A DNA stretch of 9,006 bases from an uncultured Oscillospiraceae bacterium (GTDB lineage Bacteria > Bacillota > Clostridia > Oscillospirales > Oscillospiraceae): positions 1 through 9,006 of the forward strand of contig CATZYY010000093.1 in the NCBI GenBank assembly GCA_958426425.1, read 5' to 3'. Of the stretch, positions 1 through 6,112 are shown in pieces; position 1 is the first letter of the stretch; every line of letters begins with the position of its first letter. The translations under genes and the position numbers were made by a program. The notes beneath the pieces were generated by a model. It did no database searches, was not told where the DNA came from, and saw only the letters and a program-made list of their open reading frames with translations.

Positions 1-278
<278 letters not shown>

Positions 279-307
279 GGCTTTCCAACTTCTTTCTTTT
301 GAATTTC

Positions 308-323
308 CCGGCAGCAAAGCCGG
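308..323 (-). other. Small hairpin directly after the HlyD-like stop codon
   Basis: CCGGC (308-312) and GCCGG (319-323) form a 5-bp stem with a 6-nt loop, starting immediately after the TGA of the HlyD-like gene. No U-run follows on the minus strand, so it does not look like an intrinsic terminator. It may be a weak processing or stability element, or chance in GC-rich DNA. Confidence 0.35.
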
Positions 324-1604
324 TCAGTTGACTACTTTTCCGTCGTACAGGTTGCGGCCGGTGACTACCACCTGGTCTCCTGCCCGCAGCCGCAGCACCT
401 CCTGGGTGCTGGTCAGGGCGCCGGCCATGGAGTCGTAAGCCGAGCGCACAAGGGCGAAGCCGTCTCCGGTATAGAGCACCTCCACCGGCTTAAACCGGAC
501 CTCCGTGCCCACCAGGCAGTATACGCCGGTCTGCTCAGCGGCAGCCGCCTCCCCGGTTTCATCCAGAGTAGTCCGCTCCGCCCGCAGAGCCTCCCGGGGC
601 ACCCGAATGCCGCTGAGGCTGCCCAGAATGATCTCGGCGCTTTGCTGGCGCAGCAGCGTCAGCTCCGGCAGGTAACTGCTGCCCCGCAGCACAATCACCA
701 CCCTGCCGTTTTCCGCCTCGCTGACGTAATACACGCTGACCGGCAAATCCCGTTCCACGCTCTTGGAAAAGCGCAGGGACAGGGAGCCGCCCTCCTGTAT
801 GATCTGTGCGTCAGTTTGGGAGACAATGGCCGCATAATACCAGTTGTCTCCCAAAATCAGCTTCCCCACCTCCGACGTCTCCGCCGGGACTGCCTCCGCC
901 CGGAGGGCTGTCAGTGCGGAGGGGGTCAGGGTCTTCAGCATGTCCGGTGTCAGCACCTGCTCGTAGCCGTCCACCACCGCGGAGTACAGCCCTGCCTCCG
1001 GGGCGGTGATCCGCTGGGTGGATGCGGCGGCCTGGGTTTTCAGCGTGCTGATCTGCCCCTTCAGTTCGGTAATCTGCCCGGACAGATCTTCATTTTCATT
1101 GTATGTATAATCCCGCTTGAGCACCAGCGACCGCAGCGTGGCGCCGGCGGTCTCCGCCCGGTCCAGCCGGTCCGACGCCAGGGCTTCCCGCAGCTCCAGC
1201 AGGCTCTCAATAATCTGGTTATCCAGCTTCAGAGCCACCTCTGCGGTCTGGGAGGCCTGCTGGGCAAACTCCAGCTGCTCCAGCCGGGACTCCAGGGCCT
1301 TGATCTCCGTCTGCCGGTCCATGCTGTCCTGATCGCTGTACACCACGGCCACTGTGCCGCCGGTGCTGACCCGCTCTCCCTCTGCCCGCTGCAGCTGCAG
1401 CAGTCCCTCACTGCTCTCCAGTACCAGCTCTTGCCGGACCACGTAACCCGACATGGACACGCTGCGGTCCACGGAATAGTTATAGACCGGAGTGGTGGTC
1501 AGGGGATCGGTGAAATACTGAAAGGCCTGCAGGCCAAAGTAGGCCAGTACGCCCAGGGTGACGGCTGCCAGCAGAAGCTTTGTGCCCAGTGTCCGTTGTC
1601 TCAT
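324..1604 (-). CDS. Membrane-anchored HlyD-like (membrane fusion/adaptor) protein
   Basis: A 426-residue protein with the architecture of HlyD/membrane-fusion adaptors. It has a short basic N-terminus (MRQRTLGTK) and one hydrophobic segment at about residues 9-28. A first half-barrel/lipoyl-like segment follows at about 53-90 (GYVVRQELVLESS...GERVSTGGTVAVVY). Next is a heptad-rich, probably coiled-coil stretch at about 97-195, then the returning half-barrel (ITAPEAGLYSAVVDGYE, about 199-215) and a beta-rich C-terminal half. In Gram-positives such proteins are extracytoplasmic partners of ABC exporters or cell-envelope factors. No transporter ATPase or permease lies next to it here, so export cargo cannot be assigned. 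It sits between hfq and yggS. Its ATG overlaps, as ATGA, the stop of a leftover hfq 3' fragment, which points to former translational coupling with hfq. A purine-rich AAAGGA lies unusually far (about 14 nt) upstream of the start. The HlyD-like fold call is fairly firm; its function is unknown. Confidence 0.82.
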   Translation of the reverse strand: MRQRTLGTKLLLAAVTLGVLAYFGLQAFQYFTDPLTTTPVYNYSVDRSVSMSGYVVRQELVLESSEGLLQLQRAEGERVSTGGTVAVVYSDQDSMDRQTEIKALESRLEQLEFAQQASQTAEVALKLDNQIIESLLELREALASDRLDRAETAGATLRSLVLKRDYTYNENEDLSGQITELKGQISTLKTQAAASTQRITAPEAGLYSAVVDGYEQVLTPDMLKTLTPSALTALRAEAVPAETSEVGKLILGDNWYYAAIVSQTDAQIIQEGGSLSLRFSKSVERDLPVSVYYVSEAENGRVVIVLRGSSYLPELTLLRQQSAEIILGSLSGIRVPREALRAERTTLDETGEAAAAEQTGVYCLVGTEVRFKPVEVLYTGDGFALVRSAYDSMAGALTSTQEVLRLRAGDQVVVTGRNLYDGKVVN

Positions 1605-1735
1605 GGTTCTCGCTTTCGTCCTTTCGATTCAGGCGGCGCCGGTTCTATGGCCGGCCCCTCCTCTGTCAGATCCACCGGCCCCACCGGCGCAATGGTGGAA
1701 ATGGCATGCTTGTAGATGATCTGCTGCCGGCCGTC
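1601..1735 (-). pseudogene. Displaced 3' fragment of hfq (original C-terminus)
   Basis: Read in the hfq frame, this stretch encodes DGRQQIIYKHAISTIAPV followed by GPVDLTEEGPAIE and a proline/basic tail ending GRKREP, then TGA. The first 29 codons repeat the end of the intact hfq (one residue differs, Gly for Arg). The last 15 residues are absent from the intact copy, so this is most simply the ancestral hfq 3' end. Its stop overlaps the start of the HlyD-like gene (ATGA). It has no ATG start. The frame stays open upstream into the insert as far as a TGA, with a possible TTG start at 1756-1754 preceded by AAGGGG at 1769-1764 (7-nt spacing). Reinitiated translation of about 51 residues is therefore conceivable but unproven. 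It contains only the Sm2 half of the Sm fold and could not be a complete Hfq. Confidence 0.85.
1649..1735. repeat. Direct repeat, copy A (hfq 3' region)
   Basis: This 87-bp stretch matches 1873-1959 at 85 of 87 positions; the differences are G1669/A1893 and C1681/G1905. On the coding strand one change is silent (Leu codon) and one swaps Gly for Arg. The high identity suggests a fairly recent duplication, or homogenisation between copies. Copy A is the one still joined to the HlyD-like gene. Confidence 0.95.
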
Positions 1736-1872
1736 CCATTTGACGCCCCGCGTCAAACGGGGACCCCTTAATGGATTCCTGCCGTGTCAGGCAAAGCCCG
1801 ACCCGGCCAAGGTTTTGCTCCGCAAAACACTTGTACGCCGCTTATGCGGCGGGTCGCTTACGCTCCCGCGAC
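1736..1872. mobile_element. 137-bp hairpin-dense insert between the two hfq repeats (putative small non-autonomous element)
   Basis: The DNA between the two direct repeats is almost entirely made of short hairpins. (1) TTTGACGC 1739-1746 pairs with GCGTCAAA 1750-1757, with an outer GTCCC 1733-1737 / GGGAC 1760-1764. (2) The arms 1781-1792 and 1796-1807 pair with one mismatch and one position that is G-U on the minus-strand RNA but A-C on the plus strand. (3) GTTTTGC 1812-1818 pairs with GCAAAAC 1822-1828. (4) CGCCGC 1836-1841 pairs with GCGGCG 1846-1851. (5) GTCGC 1853-1857 pairs with GCGAC 1868-1872. An inverted repeat, GCCGGCCGTC (1726-1735) and GACGGCCGGC (1870-1879), brackets the whole. 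No transposase or significant ORF is present. The mobile-element label is inferred from the insertion-like context; a structured RNA or slippage-born repeat are alternatives. Confidence 0.55.
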
Positions 1873-2106
1873 GGCCGGCCCCTCCTCTGTCAAATCCACC
1901 GGCCGCACCGGCGCAATGGTGGAAATGGCATGCTTGTAGATGATCTGCTGCCGGCCGTCGCTGTCCAGCACCACCACAAAGGCATCGAAGCCCGTGATGG
2001 TGCCCCGCATCTGAAACCCGTTCATCAAAAACAGGGTCACCGGCAGCTTGTCCCGTCTCGCCCGAAGGAGAAACAGGTCCTGTAAATTGGCTTTTGTTGT
2101 CTGCAT
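1858..2106 (-). CDS. hfq: RNA chaperone Hfq, with altered C-terminus
   Basis: An 82-residue Hfq, the Sm-like hexameric RNA-binding protein that helps sRNA-mRNA pairing and RNA stability in the cytoplasm. The N-terminal helix NLQDLFLLRARRDKLPVT, the Sm1 strand region FLMNGFQMRGTITGFDAFVVVL and the Sm2 motif YKHAIST are all present, so the core ring should be complete. The proximal-face Gln9 and Lys/His of YKH are in place. The start at 2106 is supported by AAAGGAG about 9 nt upstream and by the standard short N-terminus. The gene lies 64 nt downstream of miaA, the classic miaA-hfq pairing. The oddity is at the end: after EEGPA the reading frame enters the hairpin insert and terminates as VAGA-stop, losing the native proline/basic tail that survives in the fragment at 1601-1735. 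The tail is outside the Sm fold, so RNA binding is probably retained. Tail-dependent functions may be altered. Confidence 0.96.
   Translation of the reverse strand: MQTTKANLQDLFLLRARRDKLPVTLFLMNGFQMRGTITGFDAFVVVLDSDGRQQIIYKHAISTIAPVRPVDLTEEGPAVAGA
1873..1959. repeat. Direct repeat, copy B (within intact hfq)
   Basis: The partner of 1649-1735, lying inside the coding region of the intact hfq (from the DGRQQ codons to EEGPA). The offset between copies is 224 bp, equal to the 87-bp repeat plus the 137-bp insert. The two copies are in the same orientation, so recombination between them would delete the insert and restore an intact hfq that overlaps the HlyD-like gene. Confidence 0.95.
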
Positions 2107-2109
2107 AGT

Positions 2110-2142
2110 CGTCCGCTCCTTTTTTCTTCTTTGAGTCGGACG
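2110..2142 (-). promoter_or_regulatory. hfq leader: A-rich Shine-Dalgarno stretch inside a CGTCCG/CGGACG stem
   Basis: CGTCCG (2110-2115) and CGGACG (2137-2142) can form a 6-bp stem whose loop carries the purine run AAAGAAGAAAAAAGGAG with the hfq ribosome-binding site. A-rich (ARN-like) runs are known ligands of the Hfq distal face, so self-regulation at translation is possible. The stem is short and A-rich ribosome sites are common in Firmicutes, so this is a suggestion only. Confidence 0.35.
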
Positions 2143-2170
2143 CTTTCCATGTTTTCCCGTCCGCCCAGGG

Positions 2171-3115
2171 CTAGCATACGCCAGCGGCGGTCAGGATTTC
2201 TGTCGAAACCTGCAAAGCCCGGGCAAAATCCCGCTCCTTTCCCCAGGTTATCCAGTGGATATTCCCGTTTCGCCGCAGCCAGGTCAGCTGGCGCTTGGCG
2301 TACTGCCGGGAACGGAGCTTCACTTCCTCCAGGGCCTCTGCCAGCCCCTCGCCCTGCTCCCCCACCGCCAGCAGCTCCTTGTAGCCGATGGCCTGGAGGG
2401 CGGTGGCCTCCCGCGGGACACCGGCGCGGACCAGGGAGCGGACCTCCTCCAGAAGACCCGCCGCCGCCATGGCGTCCACCCGCCGGTCGATCAGGGCCTT
2501 CATGTCCGCCCGGTCTGCAAACTGCAATCCGATCCAAACGGCGTCGTACCGGGGCGGCAGGGCCGCGGTCTTCTTGTTGTGGGCGGAGATGGTCTCCCCG
2601 GTCTCGGCATAAACCTCCAGGGCCCGCAGGATGCGCTTTTCATCCGCCGGGTGCAGCCGCTCCGCCGCCTCCGGGTCCACCTGCCGCAGTTCTTCCAAAA
2701 GAGGCTGGATGCCCTCCCGCTCCAGCCGCTGCTGGAGCTTTTGGCGGACCTCTCCGCCGGCGGCGCCGGAGGCAAAGGTCCTTCCCTGCACCACCGCATC
2801 CAGCCAAAGGCCCGTGCCGCCCACCAGGATGGGTAGCCTGCCCCGGGCGAGAATGTCGTCTACCACCGGGATGGCCGTCCGGGCATACCGGGCGGCGGAC
2901 CACTGCTCGGTGGGGTCCGCCACGGCGATCATGTGGTGGGGCACGCCGTCCATCTCCTCCGCCGTGGGGGCGGCGGTACCGATGGTCATACCCCGGTAAA
3001 TCTGCATGGAATCGGCAGAGACCACCTCACCGTTGAACCGCTTGGCCAGCAGCACGCCCAGCGTGGTCTTTCCGCAGGCTGTAGGCCCCACCACGCAGAC
3101 AATTTTCGGCGCCAT
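2171..3115 (-). CDS. miaA: tRNA dimethylallyltransferase MiaA
   Basis: A 314-residue MiaA, which transfers a dimethylallyl group from DMAPP to N6 of A37 in tRNAs reading UNN codons, supporting decoding accuracy. The P-loop GPTACGKT is at residues 10-17. DSMQIYRGMTIGTA with the catalytic-site Asp35 follows, then VGGTGLWLDAVVQG, the DEKRILRALEVYAETG segment, QAIGYKE, and the C-terminal tRNA-binding RQYAKRQLTWLRRN. Length and motif order are normal. I chose the ATG at 3115 because it follows AAAGGAGG by 6 nt and begins directly before the P-loop strand; a longer form from 3154 would overlap the upstream gene and precede that ribosome site. It lies 25 nt after the flavodoxin-like gene and 64 nt before hfq, in keeping with the widespread miaA-hfq pair. 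Co-transcription is likely. Confidence 0.97.
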   Translation of the reverse strand: MAPKIVCVVGPTACGKTTLGVLLAKRFNGEVVSADSMQIYRGMTIGTAAPTAEEMDGVPHHMIAVADPTEQWSAARYARTAIPVVDDILARGRLPILVGGTGLWLDAVVQGRTFASGAAGGEVRQKLQQRLEREGIQPLLEELRQVDPEAAERLHPADEKRILRALEVYAETGETISAHNKKTAALPPRYDAVWIGLQFADRADMKALIDRRVDAMAAAGLLEEVRSLVRAGVPREATALQAIGYKELLAVGEQGEGLAEALEEVKLRSRQYAKRQLTWLRRNGNIHWITWGKERDFARALQVSTEILTAAGVC

Positions 3116-3121
3116 GATCTC

Positions 3122-3129
3122 CCTCCTTT
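3122..3129 (-). promoter_or_regulatory. Ribosome-binding site of miaA
   Basis: AAAGGAGG reads from 3129 down to 3122, 6 nt before the ATG at 3115. It is a near-consensus Shine-Dalgarno site and decides the miaA start against the upstream in-frame ATG at 3154. Confidence 0.85.
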
Positions 3130-3140
3130 CCCGGTGTCCC

Positions 3141-3734
3141 TCACTTCCCGGCACCCAGCTTTGCCGCCAGGGCCGCAGCGGCGGTCACAAGTTCCGTTGT
3201 CTTGGCCGGGTCCAGGTCCAGTCCCCCAGCAAACACATAATCAAACTTTGGAATGCCAAACATGGCGCAAAGCTGCCGCCAGTACAGCACGCCCAGGCTG
3301 TCCTCCCGCTCTATATCGCCGCCGGAGGTCAGGTACACCAGCCGCTCCGCACGGCAGTCGCCGTGGCAGCCGTCGGCTTCGTAGTGATAGGTCAGGCCGT
3401 TGGCACTGATGTACTCGATGTAGGTCCGCACCGCGGCGGGAAAACTCAGGTCCCAGAAGGGCGCCGCCGCCACAATGGCGTCCGCTCCCCGGAACTGCCG
3501 GGCCAGGTCAAACACCGGCGCCTCCCAGGCTCCCACGGCTGCCAGGGCATCCCGCTCATCCAGCATGGCCGGATCAAAGGGCTTTAAGGCCAGCAGCGCC
3601 TCCGGCGTCACGGTCTCCGCCTCTGCCTCCGGGTGGGCGCCGCGGAAGGCCTCCACATAGGCCGTCAGCAGCTTCCGGGTGCGGGAGTCTGCCCCCCGCT
3701 GGCTGATGCAGCCGTCCACAATCAACAGTTTCAT
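3141..3734 (-). CDS. Flavodoxin-fold FMN-dependent oxidoreductase (NADPH:quinone/azoreductase-like)
   Basis: A 197-residue single-domain protein with the flavodoxin-like fold of the FMN-dependent NAD(P)H:quinone oxidoreductase/AzoR group (Flavodoxin_2/FMN_red type). The N-terminal strand MKLLIVDGC is followed by a phosphate-binding loop with SRT at residues 17-19. The central APFWDLSFPAAVRTYIEYI (91-109) matches the family's flavin-binding AP-(M/F)-(Y/W)-N/D-x-S-x-P loop, and the LTSGG segment at 135-139 is the second FMN contact. Such enzymes reduce quinones, nitro or azo compounds in the cytosol; the substrate here is unknown. A CHGDC pair of cysteines at 123-127 and a further YWRQLCAMFG segment are visible. 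The ATG at 3734 is 3 nt after the stop of the upstream small gene, whose last codons (GAGGAGGAG) serve as its ribosome site, so translational coupling is likely. Confidence 0.85.
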   Translation of the reverse strand: MKLLIVDGCISQRGADSRTRKLLTAYVEAFRGAHPEAEAETVTPEALLALKPFDPAMLDERDALAAVGAWEAPVFDLARQFRGADAIVAAAPFWDLSFPAAVRTYIEYISANGLTYHYEADGCHGDCRAERLVYLTSGGDIEREDSLGVLYWRQLCAMFGIPKFDYVFAGGLDLDPAKTTELVTAAAALAAKLGAGK

Positions 3735-3737
3735 GGC

Positions 3738-3920
3738 TCACTCCTCCTCATACACGGATGTCACCACGGGCTTGCCCTGCCGATCCAGCAGGGGCGTCAG
3801 GCCCCCGGCGTAGCCGCTGGCGTGAAAGACATAGTTGACGCCGGTCTCCCGGTCCACCCAGATCTCGGTGATATTCAATGTCCCCTGGTTATAGATCTTC
3901 ACAAATCGGTCTTTTGCCAT
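3738..3920 (-). CDS. Small DUF6440-like protein, 60 residues
   Basis: A small soluble protein (MAKDRFVKIYNQG...VYEEE) whose core ETGVNYVFHASGYAGGLTPLLDRQGKP resembles, from memory, the DUF6440 family of short Firmicutes proteins. Its function is unknown. The predicted shape is a few beta strands with a glycine-rich turn and an acidic end; there is no membrane segment, metal site or signal peptide. The open frame extends upstream to 4268 through part of mutL in another frame. The ATG at 3920 is preferred because AAAGGAG (3936-3930) lies 9 nt before it and the family is this short. Its last three Glu codons (GAGGAGGAG) double as the ribosome site of the flavodoxin-like gene 3 nt downstream, tying the two together. 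Family assignment is by recall and moderately sure; that it is a gene is more certain. Confidence 0.8.
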   Translation of the reverse strand: MAKDRFVKIYNQGTLNITEIWVDRETGVNYVFHASGYAGGLTPLLDRQGKPVVTSVYEEE

Positions 3921-4045
3921 GGGCCTTGTCTCCTTTCCCGAAAACAAACCTTCTTCCGGAACAGGGTTCCCCGGAGAGGTCGCCGCCATACGGCGGCGCG
4001 GCCATTTCAATCCTCTGCCGCCACGGCCGCCTGCCTCTATGCCGA
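3921..4045. other. Hairpin-rich mutL downstream gap (125 bp)
   Basis: This non-coding gap carries AAAGGAG (3930-3936, the ribosome site of the small gene) and three potential stems. GGAAC 3958-3962 pairs with GTTCC 3966-3970. CGCCGCC 3981-3987 pairs with GGCGGCG 3992-3998 around the loop ATAC, a perfect 7-bp stem. GCGGCC 3998-4003 pairs with GGCCGC 4025-4030. The second resembles hairpin 4 of the hfq insert. No U-run follows, so it is not a canonical terminator. It may be an mRNA-processing or stability region, or the remains of a small repeat. Confidence 0.45.
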
Positions 4046-6112
4046 TCAAGCTCTCCTGAACATCTTCTCCAGCTCGTATTTCGTCAGCTTCACCGCAACT
4101 GGGCGGCCATGGGGGCAGAACCGCACTTCCCCGCTCTGGACCTTGTCCACCAGCACCCGCAGCTCCGCAGGGTCGCTTTTCCACCCGCCCTTGATGGACG
4201 CCTTGCAGGCCATGGTGTGCAGCATGTTCTCCCGCCGCTCCTCCGGAGAACGGCCGGTGCGCAGACACTCCGCCAGCTCCTCCAGCGTGGCGGAGACCTG
4301 GTCGGCCTCCAGGTCCGCCGGGACCTCCCGCACCAGCACGGCGCCGCCGCCAAAGTCCTCGCAGGCAAAGCCCAGCCGCTCCAGCACCGGAAGGTTTTCC
4401 AGCAGCAGCGCGCCGTCCTCCCTGCCCAGCTCCGCCGCAATGGGCGTCAGCAGCGTCTGCCGCATAGGCGGCTCCTGGGCCGCCATCAGGCGGTCAAAGT
4501 TGATTCTTTCATGGGCGGCATGCTTGTCAATCAGCCACATGCAGCCGCCCTCATCCTCGCAGATGATGTAGGTGTTGAATGCCTCCCCGGCGATCCGCCA
4601 GGGGGTCTGCACCGTGTCCAGGGCGGTCTGCCCCGGTACCTGCTCCGCCGCCTGGGGCGCCATCTCCGGGATGGCGGGTACAAAGGGCCGCGCCGGTTTT
4701 GCCGGGGCCGCCTCCCAGGTCTCCTGCCGGACGGGGGTGGTCTGCGCCGCTTTCTCTGCCGGGGCGTCCACAGCCTTTTGCCGGAGGGAACTTTCCGACT
4801 CCCGCGCAGAAGCGGAGGACCGCTCCGCCGTCACCGAAGCTGGCGCCTGCCCCAGCGCCCCGCCCAGGGGCTGGACAGGGGGCCGCCGGAAGGCACCGGG
4901 CGCCGCATTGCGGGAAATAGACTGGTAGAAGTCCCCCTTCCCGCTGTCTGCCACCGGGGCGGAGGCCCGGCGCTCCGTGTCCCAGGCCGGCCGAATGGGG
5001 ACGGCAGGCCGTTCCGCCTGCTTTGCCGCCTGCTCCCGGAAGGTCTTGGCATCCATGGTCTGGAAGAAATCCGCTTTCGCCTCAGGCCGGGCCGCCCGCT
5101 GGGCGGCGGGGGCGTTGGCGGCACCCCGGCTGTCCAGGGCGTCCAGCACCGTGTGGTACACGGCGTCGAATACCTCCCGCTCCCGGGCAAATTTCACCTG
5201 GGTCTTGGCCGGGTGAACGTTGACATCCACCGCCGTCACCGGCACCGTCACGGATAATACGCAGCCGGGAAACTTCCCCTTCATGATCTGGTTGCGGTAG
5301 CCCTCCTCCAGGGCGGTGGTCAGCAGCTGGGACTTGATAAACCGGCCGTTGACAAAGAACACCTGCATGGACCGAGAGCCCCGCCCCTGGAGGGGACTTG
5401 TGACAAAGCCGGTCACCGCTGTCTCGCCGCCCCGGCCCTCCACCGGCACCAGACCGTGGGCGAACTCCCGGCCCAGGGCCGCATACACGGTGGAGTCCAG
5501 CCGCCCGTCGCCGGGGGTGTGGAGGGCCTCAACGCCGTCCTTGATGAATTTGAAGGAGATATCCGGGTGGGACAGGGCCAGATGCTGCATGAGCCCGCCC
5601 ACCGCCGCGGTCTCAGCGCTGTCCTTGCGCATGAATTTCAGCCGAGCCGGGGTATTGTAAAACAGATCCCGGACGGCGATGGTGGTGCCCTGCGGCGCGC
5701 CGGCGGCCTCCACGGCGCCGGGCTCTCCGCCCTCCAGATGCAGCGACGCCCCCTCCGCCGCTCCGGGGCGGCAGGTGACGATGTCCACCCGGCTGACGGC
5801 GGAGATGGCTGCCAGGGCCTCTCCCCGGAAGCCCAGAGTGCCGATCCTGCCCAGGTCCTCCTCCGTCCGCAGCTTGGAGGTGGCGTGGCGCAAAAAGGCG
5901 GTGGGCAGCTCCTCCGGCGCAATGCCGCAGCCGTTGTCCGTCACCCGGATCAGCGACATGCCGCCCCGGCGGATCTCCACCACCACGGCGGAGCTGCCGG
6001 CGTCAATGGCGTTTTCCACCAGCTCCTTCACCACGCTGGCCGGCCGCTCCACCACCTCGCCGGCGGCAATTAAGTCAGCTACATGGCTGTCCAGTTGTTG
6101 AATATGAGGCAT
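4046..6112 (-). CDS. mutL: DNA mismatch repair protein MutL with endonuclease-type C-terminus
   Basis: A 688-residue MutL, the GHKL ATPase that couples mismatch recognition by MutS to strand incision. The N-terminal ATPase carries AAGEVVERPASVVKELVENA (Glu30 catalytic, Asn34 for Mg), DNGCGI (59-64) and GFRGEAL (94-100), then GTTIAVRDLFYNTPARLKF. A Pro/Ala-rich, low-complexity linker spans about residues 345-505. The C-terminal domain has the metal-site motif DKHAAHERINFD (529-540; the last acid is Asp rather than Glu), ACKASIKGG and CPHGRP (666-671). These mark the nicking MutL of bacteria without MutH. QTLLTP (552-557) fits a Q-x-h-h-x-P beta-clamp motif. The ATG at 6112 is chosen over 6250 because AAAGGAG lies 6 nt before it and MPHIQQLDSHVADLIAAGEV is the normal family start. 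mutS lies two genes upstream on the same strand. Confidence 0.97.
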   Translation of the reverse strand: MPHIQQLDSHVADLIAAGEVVERPASVVKELVENAIDAGSSAVVVEIRRGGMSLIRVTDNGCGIAPEELPTAFLRHATSKLRTEEDLGRIGTLGFRGEALAAISAVSRVDIVTCRPGAAEGASLHLEGGEPGAVEAAGAPQGTTIAVRDLFYNTPARLKFMRKDSAETAAVGGLMQHLALSHPDISFKFIKDGVEALHTPGDGRLDSTVYAALGREFAHGLVPVEGRGGETAVTGFVTSPLQGRGSRSMQVFFVNGRFIKSQLLTTALEEGYRNQIMKGKFPGCVLSVTVPVTAVDVNVHPAKTQVKFAREREVFDAVYHTVLDALDSRGAANAPAAQRAARPEAKADFFQTMDAKTFREQAAKQAERPAVPIRPAWDTERRASAPVADSGKGDFYQSISRNAAPGAFRRPPVQPLGGALGQAPASVTAERSSASARESESSLRQKAVDAPAEKAAQTTPVRQETWEAAPAKPARPFVPAIPEMAPQAAEQVPGQTALDTVQTPWRIAGEAFNTYIICEDEGGCMWLIDKHAAHERINFDRLMAAQEPPMRQTLLTPIAAELGREDGALLLENLPVLERLGFACEDFGGGAVLVREVPADLEADQVSATLEELAECLRTGRSPEERRENMLHTMACKASIKGGWKSDPAELRVLVDKVQSGEVRFCPHGRPVAVKLTKYELEKMFRRA

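Noticed and set aside
642..1715. Plus-strand open frame of 357 codons opposite the HlyD-like gene
   Set aside because: His/Gln/Leu/Gly-rich shadow of the coding strand, with no domain and no convincing ribosome site.
1736..1872. CRISPR array or intrinsic terminator as an explanation for the hairpin series
   Set aside because: The stems differ from each other with no regular repeat-spacer pattern, and none is followed by a U-run on the transcribed strand.
1716..2085. Plus-strand open frames crossing the repeat and insert
   Set aside because: They are formed by the antisense of hfq plus the hairpin insert; no ribosome site or known domain. They look alike only because of the direct repeat.
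2037..2537. Minus-strand open frame overlapping miaA and hfq in another frame
   Set aside because: Gly/Arg-rich, overlaps two certain genes almost entirely, no recognisable product.
2131..3036. Plus-strand open frame of 301 codons opposite miaA
   Set aside because: Extremely Pro/Arg-rich antisense shadow of a well-supported miaA.
3878..5257. Long plus-strand open frame (459 codons) opposite mutL
   Set aside because: It is antisense to a clear MutL, has Arg/Pro/Gly-rich low-complexity composition and no recognisable domain. GC-rich third positions of the minus-strand gene explain the absence of stops.
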